Origin: Pelomonas sp. V22
GTDB taxonomy: Bacteria > Pseudomonadota > Gammaproteobacteria > Burkholderiales > Burkholderiaceae_C
Direction: 5' to 3'
Length of the DNA stretch: 64,000 nt
Assembly (NCBI RefSeq): GCF_030014915.1
Contig: NZ_JAGIXS010000001.1
Coordinates: forward strand, 620,001-684,000
A program made the position numbers and the translations under genes. The notes beneath the pieces are model-generated. The model did no database searches. It saw nothing but the letters and a program-made list of their open reading frames with translations, and was not told the DNA's origin. Of this stretch, positions 38,372 to 47,343 are shown piece by piece. The first letter of the stretch is position 1. The number at the start of each line of letters is the position of its first letter.

Positions 38372-40139
38372 CGATGCCCTCGCGGCGCGGGTCGGCACCG
38401 CCCAGCAGGCGGCCATCGGCCATGCGCCGTATGGCCTGCAGGCCGCTGGTCAGCTCGCTCTGCTGCACCTGGTGGCCGCGCTCCCGCAATTGCTGCTGCA
38501 GCTCGGCGGGCCATTGGCCGAGTTCAAGGTAGAGCGGCCCCGTGTTCATGCTGAGCACATTGGGCAGGTCGATGGCCTGCTGCGGCGTCAAGCCCCAGGC
38601 CAGCGTGGCCAGCACGGTCTTGGCCGTGAACGAGATGATGGCCGGCCCACCCGGCGCACCGAGGCTCATCAGCAGGCGGCCGCTCTTGGCGTCGAACACC
38701 AGGGTCGGGCTCATGCTGGAGCGCGGGCGCTTCAGCGGCTCGATGCGGTTGGCCACCAGACGGCCGTCGGCCTCGCGCGGGCGCAAGGAGAAATCGGTCA
38801 TCTGGTTGTTGAGGAGGAAACCGCCGGCCAAGCCCGTGCCGCCGTCGCTCATGATGCGGGCGCCAAAGGCCGCCTCGATGGTGGTGGTCATGGCCACGCC
38901 CCGCCCTTGCGCATCGATCACGCTGATGTGGCTGGTGCCGAACTCCGGCTGATCGCGCTGCGGCGCCAGCGCGGTGACGGCGCTGCGCGGCTGGCCGGCC
39001 ACCGCCTGGCCCATGCTTTGCGTGCCTATCAGGGCGGCGCGCCGCTTCAGGTAGTCATCGTCGAGCAGGCTTTGCCAATCCCCCGCCGGTGCGGGCACGA
39101 AGGCCGGGTCGGCGATGTAGAGCGCGCGGTCCGCGAAGGCGAGCTTGGAGGCCTCGGCATAGCGATGCAGCCATTCGGCGCTCGGCAGTCCGTTGGCCTG
39201 CAGCGGTGTGCTGGGGGCGCCACCGTAGTCCAACAGCTTCAGCACCTGCACCAAGGTCAGTTGCCCCGACGACGGCGGCGGGAAGCCGCAGACCTTGTAC
39301 TGCTGGCGCCAGGTGGCGCAGAGCGCCTCGCGCTGCAGCGGCTGGTAGGCCTGCAAATCCTCGGCGGTCAGCACGCCCTGACGCGCCTGCACGCGACGCA
39401 CGATGTCCTTCGCCACGACACCCTGCTGAAGCGCAGCTGCCCCCAGCTCGGCCACGCGTCGCAACACGGCCGCGAAGGCGGGGTTTTTCAGCACATGACC
39501 GACCGCCCAGGGCTTGCCCTCGGCGTCGAAGAAGTAGCTTCTGGACTGCTCGTCCTTGACCAGCAGGCGGTCCTGCGCCAGCAGCTTGTTGAGGCGCGGA
39601 CTCACCGCAAAGCCCTGCTCCGCCAGCTCGATGGCCGGCTGCATCAGCTGGGCCCAGGGCAGGCGGCCATGCTTGGCATGGGCCGCCTGCAGCATGGCCA
39701 GCACGCCCGGCGTGGCCACGACACGGCCTTCGCCGTCCGCCACGTTCATCGGCCGGCCATCGGGGCGCAGCAGCATGTCGGCTGTGGCGGCGGCCGGAGC
39801 GGTCTCGCGGCCGTCCCATGCCACGACCTTGGCACCGTCGAACAGCATCAGGAAGGCGCCGCCGCCTATGCCGCTGCTCTGCGGCTCGACCAGGTTCAGG
39901 GCCATCTGCACCGCCACGGCCGCATCGAGCGCGTTGCCGCCCTCGCGCAGGATGCGCGCGCCGGCCGCAGCGGCCAGCGGATTGGCGGCGGCGACCGCCT
40001 CCTGCTTGTAGGCCCAACCCGGCTTGGGCACGAGGCCCGTCGCGCCCTCGGGCAGGGCGTCCGGCGTGTCCGCTCGGGCGATGAGGCTGAGGCTCAGCGC
40101 CAGCAGGGCGCTACAGGTTCGGAGGGCGGGGTGATGCAT
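38358..40139 (-). CDS. ggt: gamma-glutamyltransferase
   Basis: GGT hydrolyses or transfers the gamma-glutamyl group of glutathione in the periplasm. The 593-residue proenzyme has a Sec signal (LLALSLSLIARA-D). Autocleavage is expected before Thr402 in FGTSHISVID, giving the large and small subunits. Typical motifs include LVEPQSSGIGGGAF in the large and SSMSPTLVF and GAPGGPAII in the small subunit. Full length and intact. Its 3' end overlaps the convergent hydroxylase gene. Confidence 0.94.
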   Translation of the reverse strand: MHHPALRTCSALLALSLSLIARADTPDALPEGATGLVPKPGWAYKQEAVAAANPLAAAAGARILREGGNALDAAVAVQMALNLVEPQSSGIGGGAFLMLFDGAKVVAWDGRETAPAAATADMLLRPDGRPMNVADGEGRVVATPGVLAMLQAAHAKHGRLPWAQLMQPAIELAEQGFAVSPRLNKLLAQDRLLVKDEQSRSYFFDAEGKPWAVGHVLKNPAFAAVLRRVAELGAAALQQGVVAKDIVRRVQARQGVLTAEDLQAYQPLQREALCATWRQQYKVCGFPPPSSGQLTLVQVLKLLDYGGAPSTPLQANGLPSAEWLHRYAEASKLAFADRALYIADPAFVPAPAGDWQSLLDDDYLKRRAALIGTQSMGQAVAGQPRSAVTALAPQRDQPEFGTSHISVIDAQGRGVAMTTTIEAAFGARIMSDGGTGLAGGFLLNNQMTDFSLRPREADGRLVANRIEPLKRPRSSMSPTLVFDAKSGRLLMSLGAPGGPAIISFTAKTVLATLAWGLTPQQAIDLPNVLSMNTGPLYLELGQWPAELQQQLRERGHQVQQSELTSGLQAIRRMADGRLLGGADPRREGIVSGR

Positions 40140-40146
40140 CGGCCCA

Positions 40147-40596
40147 TCATAGTGAGCGAACGGCTTCCTCTTTCGGCAACTGCTTCAGAGCCAGGCGACG
40201 GCCGCCGCTGGCAAGCTGGCCGGGAGCCAGGATCTCGACCTGGAAGGCATAGTCCTGCACGCCGCTCGTGCCGTTGCCCTGGCAGTCCAGGCTGCTGACC
40301 GCGCGCTGCAGGGCCGGCCGGTAGGCGCGCGGCCCGCCGCTGGCCTTGACCTGACGCACCACACCGTCCTGCACGCGGAAGCGCACATCGACCAGACCGC
40401 TCTGCTCTTCGCGGGCAAAGGCCGCCGTCATCGCCTCCTCAAGATCGGCCAGCACCGTCGGGCAGGCCTTGGCGACGTCGGTCCGCGCAGGGGACTTGGA
40501 CTTCCCCTCGACCTCGACGCGTTGCAGGTCGGCCGCCATGGTGGCGGCATTGACCAGCAGCAGGCCGGCCAGGGCCAGTGATGGGATCTTCTTCAT
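40147..40596 (-). CDS. small exported protein with TonB-C-like domain
   Basis: The 149-residue protein has a Sec signal (IPSLALAGLLLVNAATMAA). The body VDVRFRVQDGVVRQVKASGG followed by YRPALQRAVSSLDC resembles the C-terminal domain of TonB-like proteins, which often occurs in small periplasmic proteins without the membrane anchor. The ATG at 40596 has AAGGAG 7 bases upstream; the longer frame to 40734 is spurious. It starts 7 bases before the ggt end in genome order, so it lies upstream of ggt and may be cotranscribed. Function unknown. The 260 bases between it and the DUF1501 gene hold only a GC-rich hairpin (about 40843-40858) and short GACGAACG-type repeats. Confidence 0.6.
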   Translation of the reverse strand: MKKIPSLALAGLLLVNAATMAADLQRVEVEGKSKSPARTDVAKACPTVLADLEEAMTAAFAREEQSGLVDVRFRVQDGVVRQVKASGGPRAYRPALQRAVSSLDCQGNGTSGVQDYAFQVEILAPGQLASGGRRLALKQLPKEEAVRSL

Positions 40597-40857
40597 GGGG
40601 TCGCTCCTTGATTGACGTGAGACATGTGGGAAGTCACGGTCGCCTGACACCTTGATGGCGCGTCTTGCGAAACCGCGTGCAGTCAATGCTAGGAAGCGAT
40701 GGCGAGCAACTCCACGCGAAGCGGCACGAAGCACGGATTTCCGGTACCGAACGACGGAACCCCGCGAAGCTCTGCGACGAACGCCGCGACGAACGACGGC
40801 CCGCGCCGACGAGTCGTGCCGGCTCTCATGACTTCCGGCCGGCGGCGAGGCCGCCGC

Positions 40858-42249
40858 TCAGCCGAAAATGCCGATGTTCTTCAGCGAGTAATTGCCGATC
40901 TGCGGCATCACCAGCGGCAGGTTGGTCGCGCTGACGCCCATCCACGACGCCAGCGTGGCGCCGAGCTGGTCCACCGAGGTGGTGGGCAGCAAACGGCCCT
41001 GGCCCACGTCATCGGGTCCGTTGACGGACACCGAGGGCAACTGGCCGAAGAAGCGTCCGCCCTTGACCGCGCCACCCATCACGAAATGATGGCTGCCCCA
41101 GCCGTGGTCGGAGCCGTCGCCATTGCTGGTCAGCGTGCGGCCGAAGTCGCTGGCGGTGAAGGCCGTGACCTGGTCGTTGGCGCCGATCTCGACCATGGCG
41201 TCGTGGAAGCTGGCCATGGCGTTGCCGATATTGGTCAGCAGGCCCGGATGCTGGTCGGGCAGGAAGTCATGCAGGTCGAAGCCGCCCAGCGACACGAAGA
41301 AGACCTGGCGGCTCGCGCCCAGGCTCGAGCGCGCAGCGATCAGCTTGGCCACCATCTGCAACTGCGTCGCCAGGCTGTTGGCGCTGTCGAACGTGGTCTT
41401 CAGCGCCGGCAGGCCGGCCAGCGCCGTGCTGACGATGGATTGCGCACTGACCGAGCGGCTGACCACGCGGTTGAGCTCCTCCTCCATCCAGTGCGTGCGC
41501 TGAGCCGTGATCAGGCTGCGCAGGGCATCGGCACAGGCCTGTGAGCCGTACATGGGCTTGGTGACGCCATTGATGGCCACGGCGCCGCTGGTCGAGAGCT
41601 GGTACTGCACGGCCTGCTTGCCCGACATGAAGACGGCGTTGCCCGAGACATTGATGCAGGTGAAGGTGGCATTGCCATTGCCGCCCATGAAGAGGTCGCC
41701 CATGCGGCCGCCCCAGCCCGAGACCGCGCCCTCGGGCGTCGAGGCCTGCCAGACGCTTTGCTGGTCGTTGTGCGAGAACAGCTTGGGCGGCAGCGGCACG
41801 CTCTGCGCCTTGTACTGGGCCAGCGTGGTCGGCTGCACCAGGGTGCCCACATTCAGCAGCACGCCCAGGTGGCCCGCATCGAACAGCCGCTTCAAGGGGC
41901 CGAGTTGCGGCGCCAGCGCCATCTGGCGGCCGTCGGGCAGGGCCACCGACGGCGTGAGCGCGGTGGCGGTCAGTTGGTCGCGCGGCGTGGCAATCGTCTG
42001 GCGGATCGTGGCGTAGGCGTTGTAGCTCGCCTGGTCATAGGGCACCAGGGTGTTGCCATAGTCATTGCCGCCGTAGAAGAAGATGCAGACCAGGGCCTTG
42101 TAGTCCGCTGGCGCGCTCTGCGCCGCAGCCTCGCCGATGGCCGCCAGATTCAACGCCCAGGGTGCGGCCACGCCGGTGACGCCGAGCGCTGAGGCACGGC
42201 GCAGGAACTCGCGGCGCTGCATCTTTTTCAGGTGGGAGATGTTGCTCAT
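40858..42249 (-). CDS. DUF1501 Tat-exported protein
   Basis: The 463-residue protein has a Tat signal (MQRREFLRRASALGVTG) and belongs to DUF1501, a sulfatase/alkaline-phosphatase-like family of unknown substrate. Conserved elements visible are YGGNDYGNTLVPYD and [15 protein letters not shown], followed by TAFTASDFGRTLTSNGDGSDHGWG with metal-binding Asp/His residues. It is always paired with DUF1800 in many bacteria; here it follows the DUF1800 gene by 7 bases. Probably periplasmic and metal-dependent, but no reaction is known. Confidence 0.85.
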   Translation of the reverse strand: MSNISHLKKMQRREFLRRASALGVTGVAAPWALNLAAIGEAAAQSAPADYKALVCIFFYGGNDYGNTLVPYDQASYNAYATIRQTIATPRDQLTATALTPSVALPDGRQMALAPQLGPLKRLFDAGHLGVLLNVGTLVQPTTLAQYKAQSVPLPPKLFSHNDQQSVWQASTPEGAVSGWGGRMGDLFMGGNGNATFTCINVSGNAVFMSGKQAVQYQLSTSGAVAINGVTKPMYGSQACADALRSLITAQRTHWMEEELNRVVSRSVSAQSIVSTALAGLPALKTTFDSANSLATQLQMVAKLIAARSSLGASRQVFFVSLGGFDLHDFLPDQHPGLLTNIGNAMASFHDAMVEIGANDQVTAFTASDFGRTLTSNGDGSDHGWGSHHFVMGGAVKGGRFFGQLPSVSVNGPDDVGQGRLLPTTSVDQLGATLASWMGVSATNLPLVMPQIGNYSLKNIGIFG

Positions 42250-42256
42250 GCCGGCC

Positions 42257-44014
42257 TCATTTCTGTACTTGATATTCGGGCGAGCCCATCACGAGAAGGA
42301 TGGTGGCCTGGATGCGGTTGAGCCGCGCGGTGTCGCTGCTGGCCGTGATGCTGCCGACCGCCGTCTTGATCGTGTTCAGCGTGGCAGTGCTCAAGGCCCC
42401 GGCGGCCAGCAAGAGGGCCCAGCGGTCGACGAGGTTGCCTGCATCGTTGGCCACGCTCAGCTCGGCCGTGTAATTGGGCTTGAGCTCCCCCACGCCGCTG
42501 GCGATCAGGATCTGCATGTAGTTCAGGTAGCCGGCCACCGTGCTCTCGTTGCAGAGCTGGAACTCAGGCGCCGTGATGCCAGCCGTGCCCAGCGATGAGT
42601 TGGGCGGCACATAGCCGGGCCGGAAAAAGTTGAACACCGAGGGGCTGCGCATCGGGCTCTGGCCGAGGCGCGTGGCCGGGTCCGAGAGATTGCCCACGTT
42701 CCACAGCTCGGTCGGCGAGGTCAGCCCGGCATTGCGCGCCCATTGCACGAAGCGCTGCACCGGCTCGCGCAGCTTGCCGCTCGCGTTGCCGCTCGGGGCG
42801 CTGCGGGCCTCGGTGTCGAGCAGGATGGCCTTGAGCACGGCCTTCAGGTCGCCGCGCTGGCCGCTGCCATTGTTGTTGAACACCGTGGCGACCCGCTGCA
42901 CATAGGCCGGGCTCGGGTTGGAGCACACGAGGCGCTGTATCAGCTGCCGGCCGATGAAGGGACCGACGTTGGGGTGGTTGGCCAGCGTGTCCAGCGCCGT
43001 CTTCAGCGCCGTCGGGCCATCGGCCGAGGCCGGGATGTCGACGTTCAGCACCTTTTTGGCGCCGGTCGAGAAGCGGCTGGCGATGTGGACCATGGGCCGC
43101 TTGGCGTAGCCAGGATCGGCGGCCTGGGCGTTGTCGAACTCCCAGCCGGTGAACACGCGAGCCAGGTCGGTGATGTTGGTCTGGTTGTAGGTGTCGATGG
43201 CCTTGCCATCGGCGCCCAGGGTGGGCGTGCCGTCAAGGTTGAGCTGAACCAGGCCGATGGTGAAGAGCTGCATCACCTCGCGTGCATAGTTCTCGTCGGG
43301 CACACGGCCGGTGGCCGTGTCTTCCTTCTTGTTGCCGCGCATGTTCAGGTAGACACCCATGGCCGGCGACAGCGTCACGGCGTTCAGCAGGTCGCGGTAG
43401 TTGCCGAAGGCGTTTTCTTCCAGCCAGTCCACGTAAGCCGCCGTGACGAAACCACGCCAGCTGACCGGGATGCCGTTCATCGAGGCCACGAAGATCTCCG
43501 ACAGCGCCAGCACCATGCGCTGGCGCAGCTGGTCGGGCGAGGCAATCAGCTTGCGCCAGATCGTGTTGTCGGCGCCGTTGAAGCTGTTGATGTTGGCGGC
43601 CACCGCATAGCCCTTGTCCACCATCCAGTCGTAATGGCCTCGGCTGCGAGGCATCGCCAGCTGGGCGTCGACCCAGGCTGCGTAGCCACTGGCACGCACG
43701 GTGGCGATGTCGGCCGTGCTGGCGGCAAAACCGGCCTGGGCCAGGAAGCGCGCGGCCTCGGCCTCGGTGGGTTGTGCTGGTGGAGGTGGGGGAGGCGGTG
43801 GCGGCGGAGGGCTGGGTGTGGGCACGGGCGCTGGACTGCCGCCCCCGCCGCCACCTCCGCAGGCGCTCAGCAAGGCGGCGCTGGACCAGACCGGCAGTGA
43901 CGCGGAACCAGCCTCGCCGGCATCGATGACCGGCTGCTCGGCGGGTGGCGGACAGTCGCACGTCACCGCGTTTTCGGGGACGGGCACCATGGTCTGCAGC
44001 GATTCTTTAGCCAT
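42257..44014 (-). CDS. DUF1800 protein with displaced lipobox
   Basis: The protein (585 residues from the start used) belongs to DUF1800, the usual operon partner of DUF1501. Core motifs include DENYAREVMQLFTIGL and LARVFTGWEF. The N-terminal region is odd: a lipobox-like LLSAC followed by Gly7 and a run of prolines sits at residue 52, preceded by an acidic, Cys-containing stretch without basic n-region or twin arginines. ATG at 44014 has GAGG 6 bases upstream; ATG at 44029 lacks one. Function unknown. Confidence 0.82.
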   Translation of the reverse strand: MAKESLQTMVPVPENAVTCDCPPPAEQPVIDAGEAGSASLPVWSSAALLSACGGGGGGGSPAPVPTPSPPPPPPPPPPPAQPTEAEAARFLAQAGFAASTADIATVRASGYAAWVDAQLAMPRSRGHYDWMVDKGYAVAANINSFNGADNTIWRKLIASPDQLRQRMVLALSEIFVASMNGIPVSWRGFVTAAYVDWLEENAFGNYRDLLNAVTLSPAMGVYLNMRGNKKEDTATGRVPDENYAREVMQLFTIGLVQLNLDGTPTLGADGKAIDTYNQTNITDLARVFTGWEFDNAQAADPGYAKRPMVHIASRFSTGAKKVLNVDIPASADGPTALKTALDTLANHPNVGPFIGRQLIQRLVCSNPSPAYVQRVATVFNNNGSGQRGDLKAVLKAILLDTEARSAPSGNASGKLREPVQRFVQWARNAGLTSPTELWNVGNLSDPATRLGQSPMRSPSVFNFFRPGYVPPNSSLGTAGITAPEFQLCNESTVAGYLNYMQILIASGVGELKPNYTAELSVANDAGNLVDRWALLLAAGALSTATLNTIKTAVGSITASSDTARLNRIQATILLVMGSPEYQVQK

Positions 44015-44142
44015 CTTCGACCTCGACATGCGGTACCGGCGATTAGACGGCAGGCCCGATGCCTCCTCGCAAAACCAGCCGTAAAGAAATGCAAGCTCCT
44101 GCGTCCGCCAAGTTGCGCGACCATCGCCCAAGCCAGGCCGCC

Positions 44143-44189
44143 GTCCGTGAATTAATACCGGCGGGCTTGTCGCTAGGGTTTACACGGAC
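44143..44189 (+). promoter_or_regulatory. spaced inverted repeat, candidate enhancer for sigma-54 activator
   Basis: GTCCGTG at 44143-44149 and its exact complement CACGGAC at 44183-44189 lie 40 bases apart centre to centre, about four helical turns, and 48-94 bases upstream of the sigma-54 promoter. The position fits upstream activating sites for bacterial enhancer-binding proteins such as PrsR. Assignment is inference. Confidence 0.4.
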
Positions 44190-44233
44190 TCCGGCAGATC
44201 GTCAGGATTTATTGCAAATCAACGACTTAGCTC

Positions 44234-44251
44234 CTTGGCACGGAATCTGCT
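44234..44251 (+). promoter_or_regulatory. sigma-54 (RpoN) -24/-12 promoter of the PEP-CTERM gene
   Basis: TTGGCACGGAATCTGCT matches the RpoN consensus TGGCACG-N4-TTGC. The invariant GG (44237-44238) and GC (44249-44250) are at the required 12-base offset. The predicted start of transcription is near 44262, about 27 bases before the ATG. PEP-CTERM genes in other Gram-negatives are known to be RpoN and PrsK/PrsR dependent. Confidence 0.8.
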
Positions 44252-44288
44252 GAGCTAAAGCCATCCCTCACCTCTTCGATTGCAAAAA

Positions 44289-44810
44289 ATGCTGAACAAA
44301 CTCACCCGCGTTCTCGGTCTGGCCGCTCTGATCGCTGCCGCTGCTCCGGCAGCCCAAGCTGGTGTCGTGACCTTTGGTTCGCTGACCAACTACACGAACT
44401 ACACCGAGGCCGGCATGGCCATGACGGCCAACACCGTCTGGAACTGGCCGGGTGCCGGCATGGCCCACATGGACAACGGCACGGCCGTGTTCAAGCTGGC
44501 CAGCGGCGGCTACTTCAATCTGGACGGCGTCGACATGATCGCTGCCGGTGGTTCTGGCAACGCCCGCTTCACGGCCTACTACGACGGCGCCCAGGTGGCC
44601 TCGGTCGACATCGCCGGCAATGCCGGTCACTACAACTTCAGCATCGACTTCGACGTCATCAACGAGTTCCGCGTCGCCGTGCTGGACAGCCACTTCACCT
44701 TCGACAACCTGACGTTCTCGGACGCCGGCACCGTGCCCGAGCCGGTCTCGCTGGCCCTGGTCGGTGTGGCCTTGGTCGGCGTTGGCGCCGCCCGCCGCCG
44801 CAAGGCCTGA
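44289..44810 (+). CDS. PEP-CTERM sorting-signal protein
   Basis: The 173-residue secreted protein has a Sec signal (LGLAALIAAAAPAAQA-G). Its body is rich in Asn, Tyr, Gly and Ala without catalytic motifs. The C terminus is a classical PEP-CTERM signal: VPEP (149-152), a hydrophobic helix, then ARRRKA. Such proteins are cleaved at the membrane by exosortase and often become part of the extracellular matrix or floc. No exosortase is in the window. The sigma-54 promoter upstream supports co-regulation with exopolysaccharide. ATG at 44289 lacks an obvious ribosome site. Confidence 0.93.
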   Translation: MLNKLTRVLGLAALIAAAAPAAQAGVVTFGSLTNYTNYTEAGMAMTANTVWNWPGAGMAHMDNGTAVFKLASGGYFNLDGVDMIAAGGSGNARFTAYYDGAQVASVDIAGNAGHYNFSIDFDVINEFRVAVLDSHFTFDNLTFSDAGTVPEPVSLALVGVALVGVGAARRRKA

Positions 44811-44831
44811 GTCTCCCGACTCCCGCCAAAA

Positions 44832-44856
44832 CAAAGGCCGGCATTGCCGGCCTTTG
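44832..44856 (+). terminator. hairpin between the PEP-CTERM gene and scoB
   Basis: A perfect 11-base-pair stem CAAAGGCCGGC/GCCGGCCTTTG with a 3-base loop lies 21 bases past the PEP-CTERM stop and 24 bases from the convergent scoB stop. With a short T-stretch on both sides it can serve both genes. Confidence 0.8.
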
Positions 44857-44880
44857 TCGTTGCTGGCACCGCCGCGAAAC

Positions 44881-45519
44881 TCAGACCAGCGGCACGCCCG
44901 TCTTGCTCTGCACGAACTCGCGCGTCACGCCCTCGGCCAGTTCCACGAGCTTGAGGCCCTGAGGCGTCACGTCCATCACGGCGAGGTCGGTGATGATGCG
45001 GTTGACCACGCCCTTGCCGGTCAGCGGCAGCGTGCATTGCGGCAGGATCTTCAGGTCTTCCGTGCCGTCCTTCTTGCGCGCCACATGCTCCATCAGCACG
45101 ATCACGCGCTTGACGCCGGCCACCAGGTCCATGGCGCCGCCCATGCCCTTGACCATCTTGCCGGGGATCATCCAGTTGGCCAGGTCGCCCGTGGCCGTGA
45201 CCTGCATGGCGCCAAGGATGGACAGGTTGATCTTGCCGCCACGGATCATCGCGAACGAATCATGGCTGCCGAAGATCGAGGAGCCGGGAATGGTGGTGAC
45301 CGTCTGCTTGCCGGCATTGATCAGGTCGGCGTCGACCTCGTCCTCGGTCGGGAAGGCGCCGATGCCCAGCATGCCGTTCTCGCTCTGCAGCCAGACTTCC
45401 TTGTGCGCCGGCACATGGTTGGCCACGAGGGTAGGGATGCCGATGCCGAGGTTGACGTAGAAGCCGTCTTCGAGCTCTTGGGCGGCGCGGGCCGCCATCT
45501 GGTCTTGGGTCCAGGCCAT
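44881..45519 (-). CDS. scoB: 3-oxoacid CoA-transferase subunit B
   Basis: Subunit B of succinyl-CoA:3-ketoacid CoA-transferase activates acetoacetate with CoA from succinyl-CoA. The 212-residue product has the catalytic Glu47 in SENG, preceded by NLGIGIPT, and the GGAMDLV motif. It starts 2 bases after the scoA stop, so the subunits are made together. The acetoacetate specificity is inferred from close family resemblance; related enzymes act on other 3-oxoacids such as 3-oxoadipate. Confidence 0.93.
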   Translation of the reverse strand: MAWTQDQMAARAAQELEDGFYVNLGIGIPTLVANHVPAHKEVWLQSENGMLGIGAFPTEDEVDADLINAGKQTVTTIPGSSIFGSHDSFAMIRGGKINLSILGAMQVTATGDLANWMIPGKMVKGMGGAMDLVAGVKRVIVLMEHVARKKDGTEDLKILPQCTLPLTGKGVVNRIITDLAVMDVTPQGLKLVELAEGVTREFVQSKTGVPLV

Positions 45520-45521
45520 GG

Positions 45522-46229
45522 TCAGTTCCCCTTCTTCTCAGACAGAGTGCGCTTCTCGATGCGCTTCTCGGGATTGGCGTTCACCACGATGCGGTGCACG
45601 TAGATGCCGGCCAGATGGACGGAGTCCGGATCGAACGTGCCGGTGGGCACAAGCTCCTCCACTTCCACGACCGTGATCTTGCCGGCCATGGCGGCGGCCG
45701 GATTGAAGTTGCGCGCCGTGCGGCGGAACAGCAGGTTGCCGCTCTCGTCGGCCTTCCAGGCCTTGACCAGGGACACCTCGGGCACCAGGGCCCGCTCCAT
45801 CACATAGGTCTGGCCATCGAACTCGCGCAGCTCCTTGCCCTCGGCCACGATGGTGCCCACGCCGGTGCGCGTGAAGAAGGCCGGGATGCCGGCACCGCCG
45901 GCGCGCAGCTTCTCGGCCAGGGTGCCTTGCGGCGTGAACTCCAGCTCCAGTTCGCCGGCCAGGTACTGCCGCTCGAACTCCTTGTTCTCGCCCACATAGC
46001 TCGAGATCATCTTCTTGATCTGGCGCGTCTCGAGCAGCTGGCCGAGACCGAAGCCGTCGACGCCGGCGTTGTTGGAAATCACCGTGAGGTTCTTGACGCC
46101 GCTGTCGCGCAGCGCAGCGATCAGGGCCTCGGGAATGCCGCAGAGGCCGAAGCCGCCGACGGCCAGCAACTGGCCGTCGCGGACGATGCCGTCCAGCGCT
46201 GCAGCCGCGCTGGGATAGAGCTTGTTCAT
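45522..46229 (-). CDS. scoA: 3-oxoacid CoA-transferase subunit A
   Basis: Subunit A of the CoA-transferase, 235 residues. It shows the CoA-binding [13 protein letters not shown] near residue 25, [12 protein letters not shown], and [17 protein letters not shown]-type C-terminal sequences typical of the A subunit. Together with scoB it would feed acetoacetate from poly-hydroxybutyrate, leucine or ketone bodies into acetyl-CoA. It is divergent from the thioesterase gene, with 157 bases between starts. Confidence 0.93.
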   Translation of the reverse strand: MNKLYPSAAAALDGIVRDGQLLAVGGFGLCGIPEALIAALRDSGVKNLTVISNNAGVDGFGLGQLLETRQIKKMISSYVGENKEFERQYLAGELELEFTPQGTLAEKLRAGGAGIPAFFTRTGVGTIVAEGKELREFDGQTYVMERALVPEVSLVKAWKADESGNLLFRRTARNFNPAAAMAGKITVVEVEELVPTGTFDPDSVHLAGIYVHRIVVNANPEKRIEKRTLSEKKGN

Positions 46230-46386
46230 GGGTTTGTCTCCAGGGACTCGGAACGCCGGCTAGCGTACTACGCAGGCGCGGCTCGGGTCGTTACGTAAAT
46301 TCGCCTACGCAGCGGCCCCAGCAGACAAGCCTGCAGCGTTCGCTGGCTGATCCACACCCCGCCCGGCGCCCTATACATTACGGCCC

Positions 46387-46788
46387 ATGACGCCCCAAGC
46401 CCTGCAAGACAGCATCCCCGCCATCTTCGCGCCCTGGATCATCGCCATGGGCTTCGAGGTGGCAGACGCCGGCGACGACTTCGTGCTGCTGCGCATGCCG
46501 GTGCGCCCCGATTACATCCACGTCGGCGGGGTGATGTGCGGCCAGGCGGCCATGGCGGCGGCCGACACCGCCATGGTGCTGGCCCTGGCCAGCAAGCTGG
46601 GGGGCTTCAGGCCCATGACCACGGTGCAACTGCAGACCAGCTTCCTGCGCCCGATCTCGGGCAGCGCCTGCACGGTCCGCGCCACGGTGCTGCGCTCGGG
46701 CAAGAGCCTCGCGTTCGGCAGCATCGACATCGCGGATGAGCAAGGCCGGCTGGCCGTCCAGGCCACCACCACCTACGCGCTGCTCTGA
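46387..46788 (+). CDS. PaaI-type hotdog thioesterase
   Basis: The 133-residue hotdog-fold protein has the family pattern HVGGVMCGQAAMAAADTAM, where the Gly-Gly and Asp positions correspond to the PaaI-type active site, and a PMTTVQLQTSFLRPI core strand. It probably hydrolyses a medium- or aryl-acyl-CoA. Its stop codon overlaps the start of the PAS-LuxR gene (TGATG), which suggests a functional link between the two. Confidence 0.85.
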   Translation: MTPQALQDSIPAIFAPWIIAMGFEVADAGDDFVLLRMPVRPDYIHVGGVMCGQAAMAAADTAMVLALASKLGGFRPMTTVQLQTSFLRPISGSACTVRATVLRSGKSLAFGSIDIADEQGRLAVQATTTYALL

Positions 46789-47330
46789 TGTCGCTGGACT
46801 ACCGCACGGCCTTCGATCTCGCGCCCATAGGCCTGATCCTCTCCGAGCAGCGCATCATCCGCGACTGCAACCAGCATGTGCTGGCCATGTTCGAGGCCGA
46901 GCGCGAGCAGCTGATAGGCCAGAGCTTCGAGCTGCTCTACCCTTCCCCGGCCGAGTTCCAGCGCACCGGCGAGCGCATCCTCGCCAGCCTCGACGCCGAG
47001 GGCTACTACGCCGACGACCGCATCATGAAGCGCGCCGGCGGCCAGCTGTTCTGGTGCCATGTGACCGGCCGCGCACTGCAGCGCGAGGACCCCCATGCCA
47101 GCGGCATCTGGAGCTTCGAAGACCTGTCCAGCCACCGCCAGCTGACCGCCACGCTGACCGCGCGCGAACGCGAGATCGCCGCCCTCTTGATCGACGGCCT
47201 GACCAGCAAGCTGATCGGCAAGAAGCTGGGCATCAGCCCGCGCACCGTGGACGTTTACCGAGCGCGGCTGATGAAGAAATACGAAGCAGCCACGACACCG
47301 GAGCTGGTGCACAAGCTCTTGATGGCCTGA
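46788..47330 (+). CDS. PAS-domain LuxR-type regulator
   Basis: The 180-residue regulator has an N-terminal PAS domain (about 8-112: LAPIGLILSEQRIIRDCNQ, later RAGGQLFWCHVTGRAL) and a C-terminal LuxR/GerE HTH (LTAREREIAALLIDGLTSKLIGKKLGISPRTVDVYRARL). No receiver domain is present, so it would sense a ligand or redox signal directly through PAS. It is translationally coupled to the thioesterase gene and may sense a CoA-derived or aromatic metabolite. Target genes unknown. Confidence 0.88.
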   Translation: MSLDYRTAFDLAPIGLILSEQRIIRDCNQHVLAMFEAEREQLIGQSFELLYPSPAEFQRTGERILASLDAEGYYADDRIMKRAGGQLFWCHVTGRALQREDPHASGIWSFEDLSSHRQLTATLTAREREIAALLIDGLTSKLIGKKLGISPRTVDVYRARLMKKYEAATTPELVHKLLMA

Positions 47331-47343
47331 GCGCTGGCGCGCT

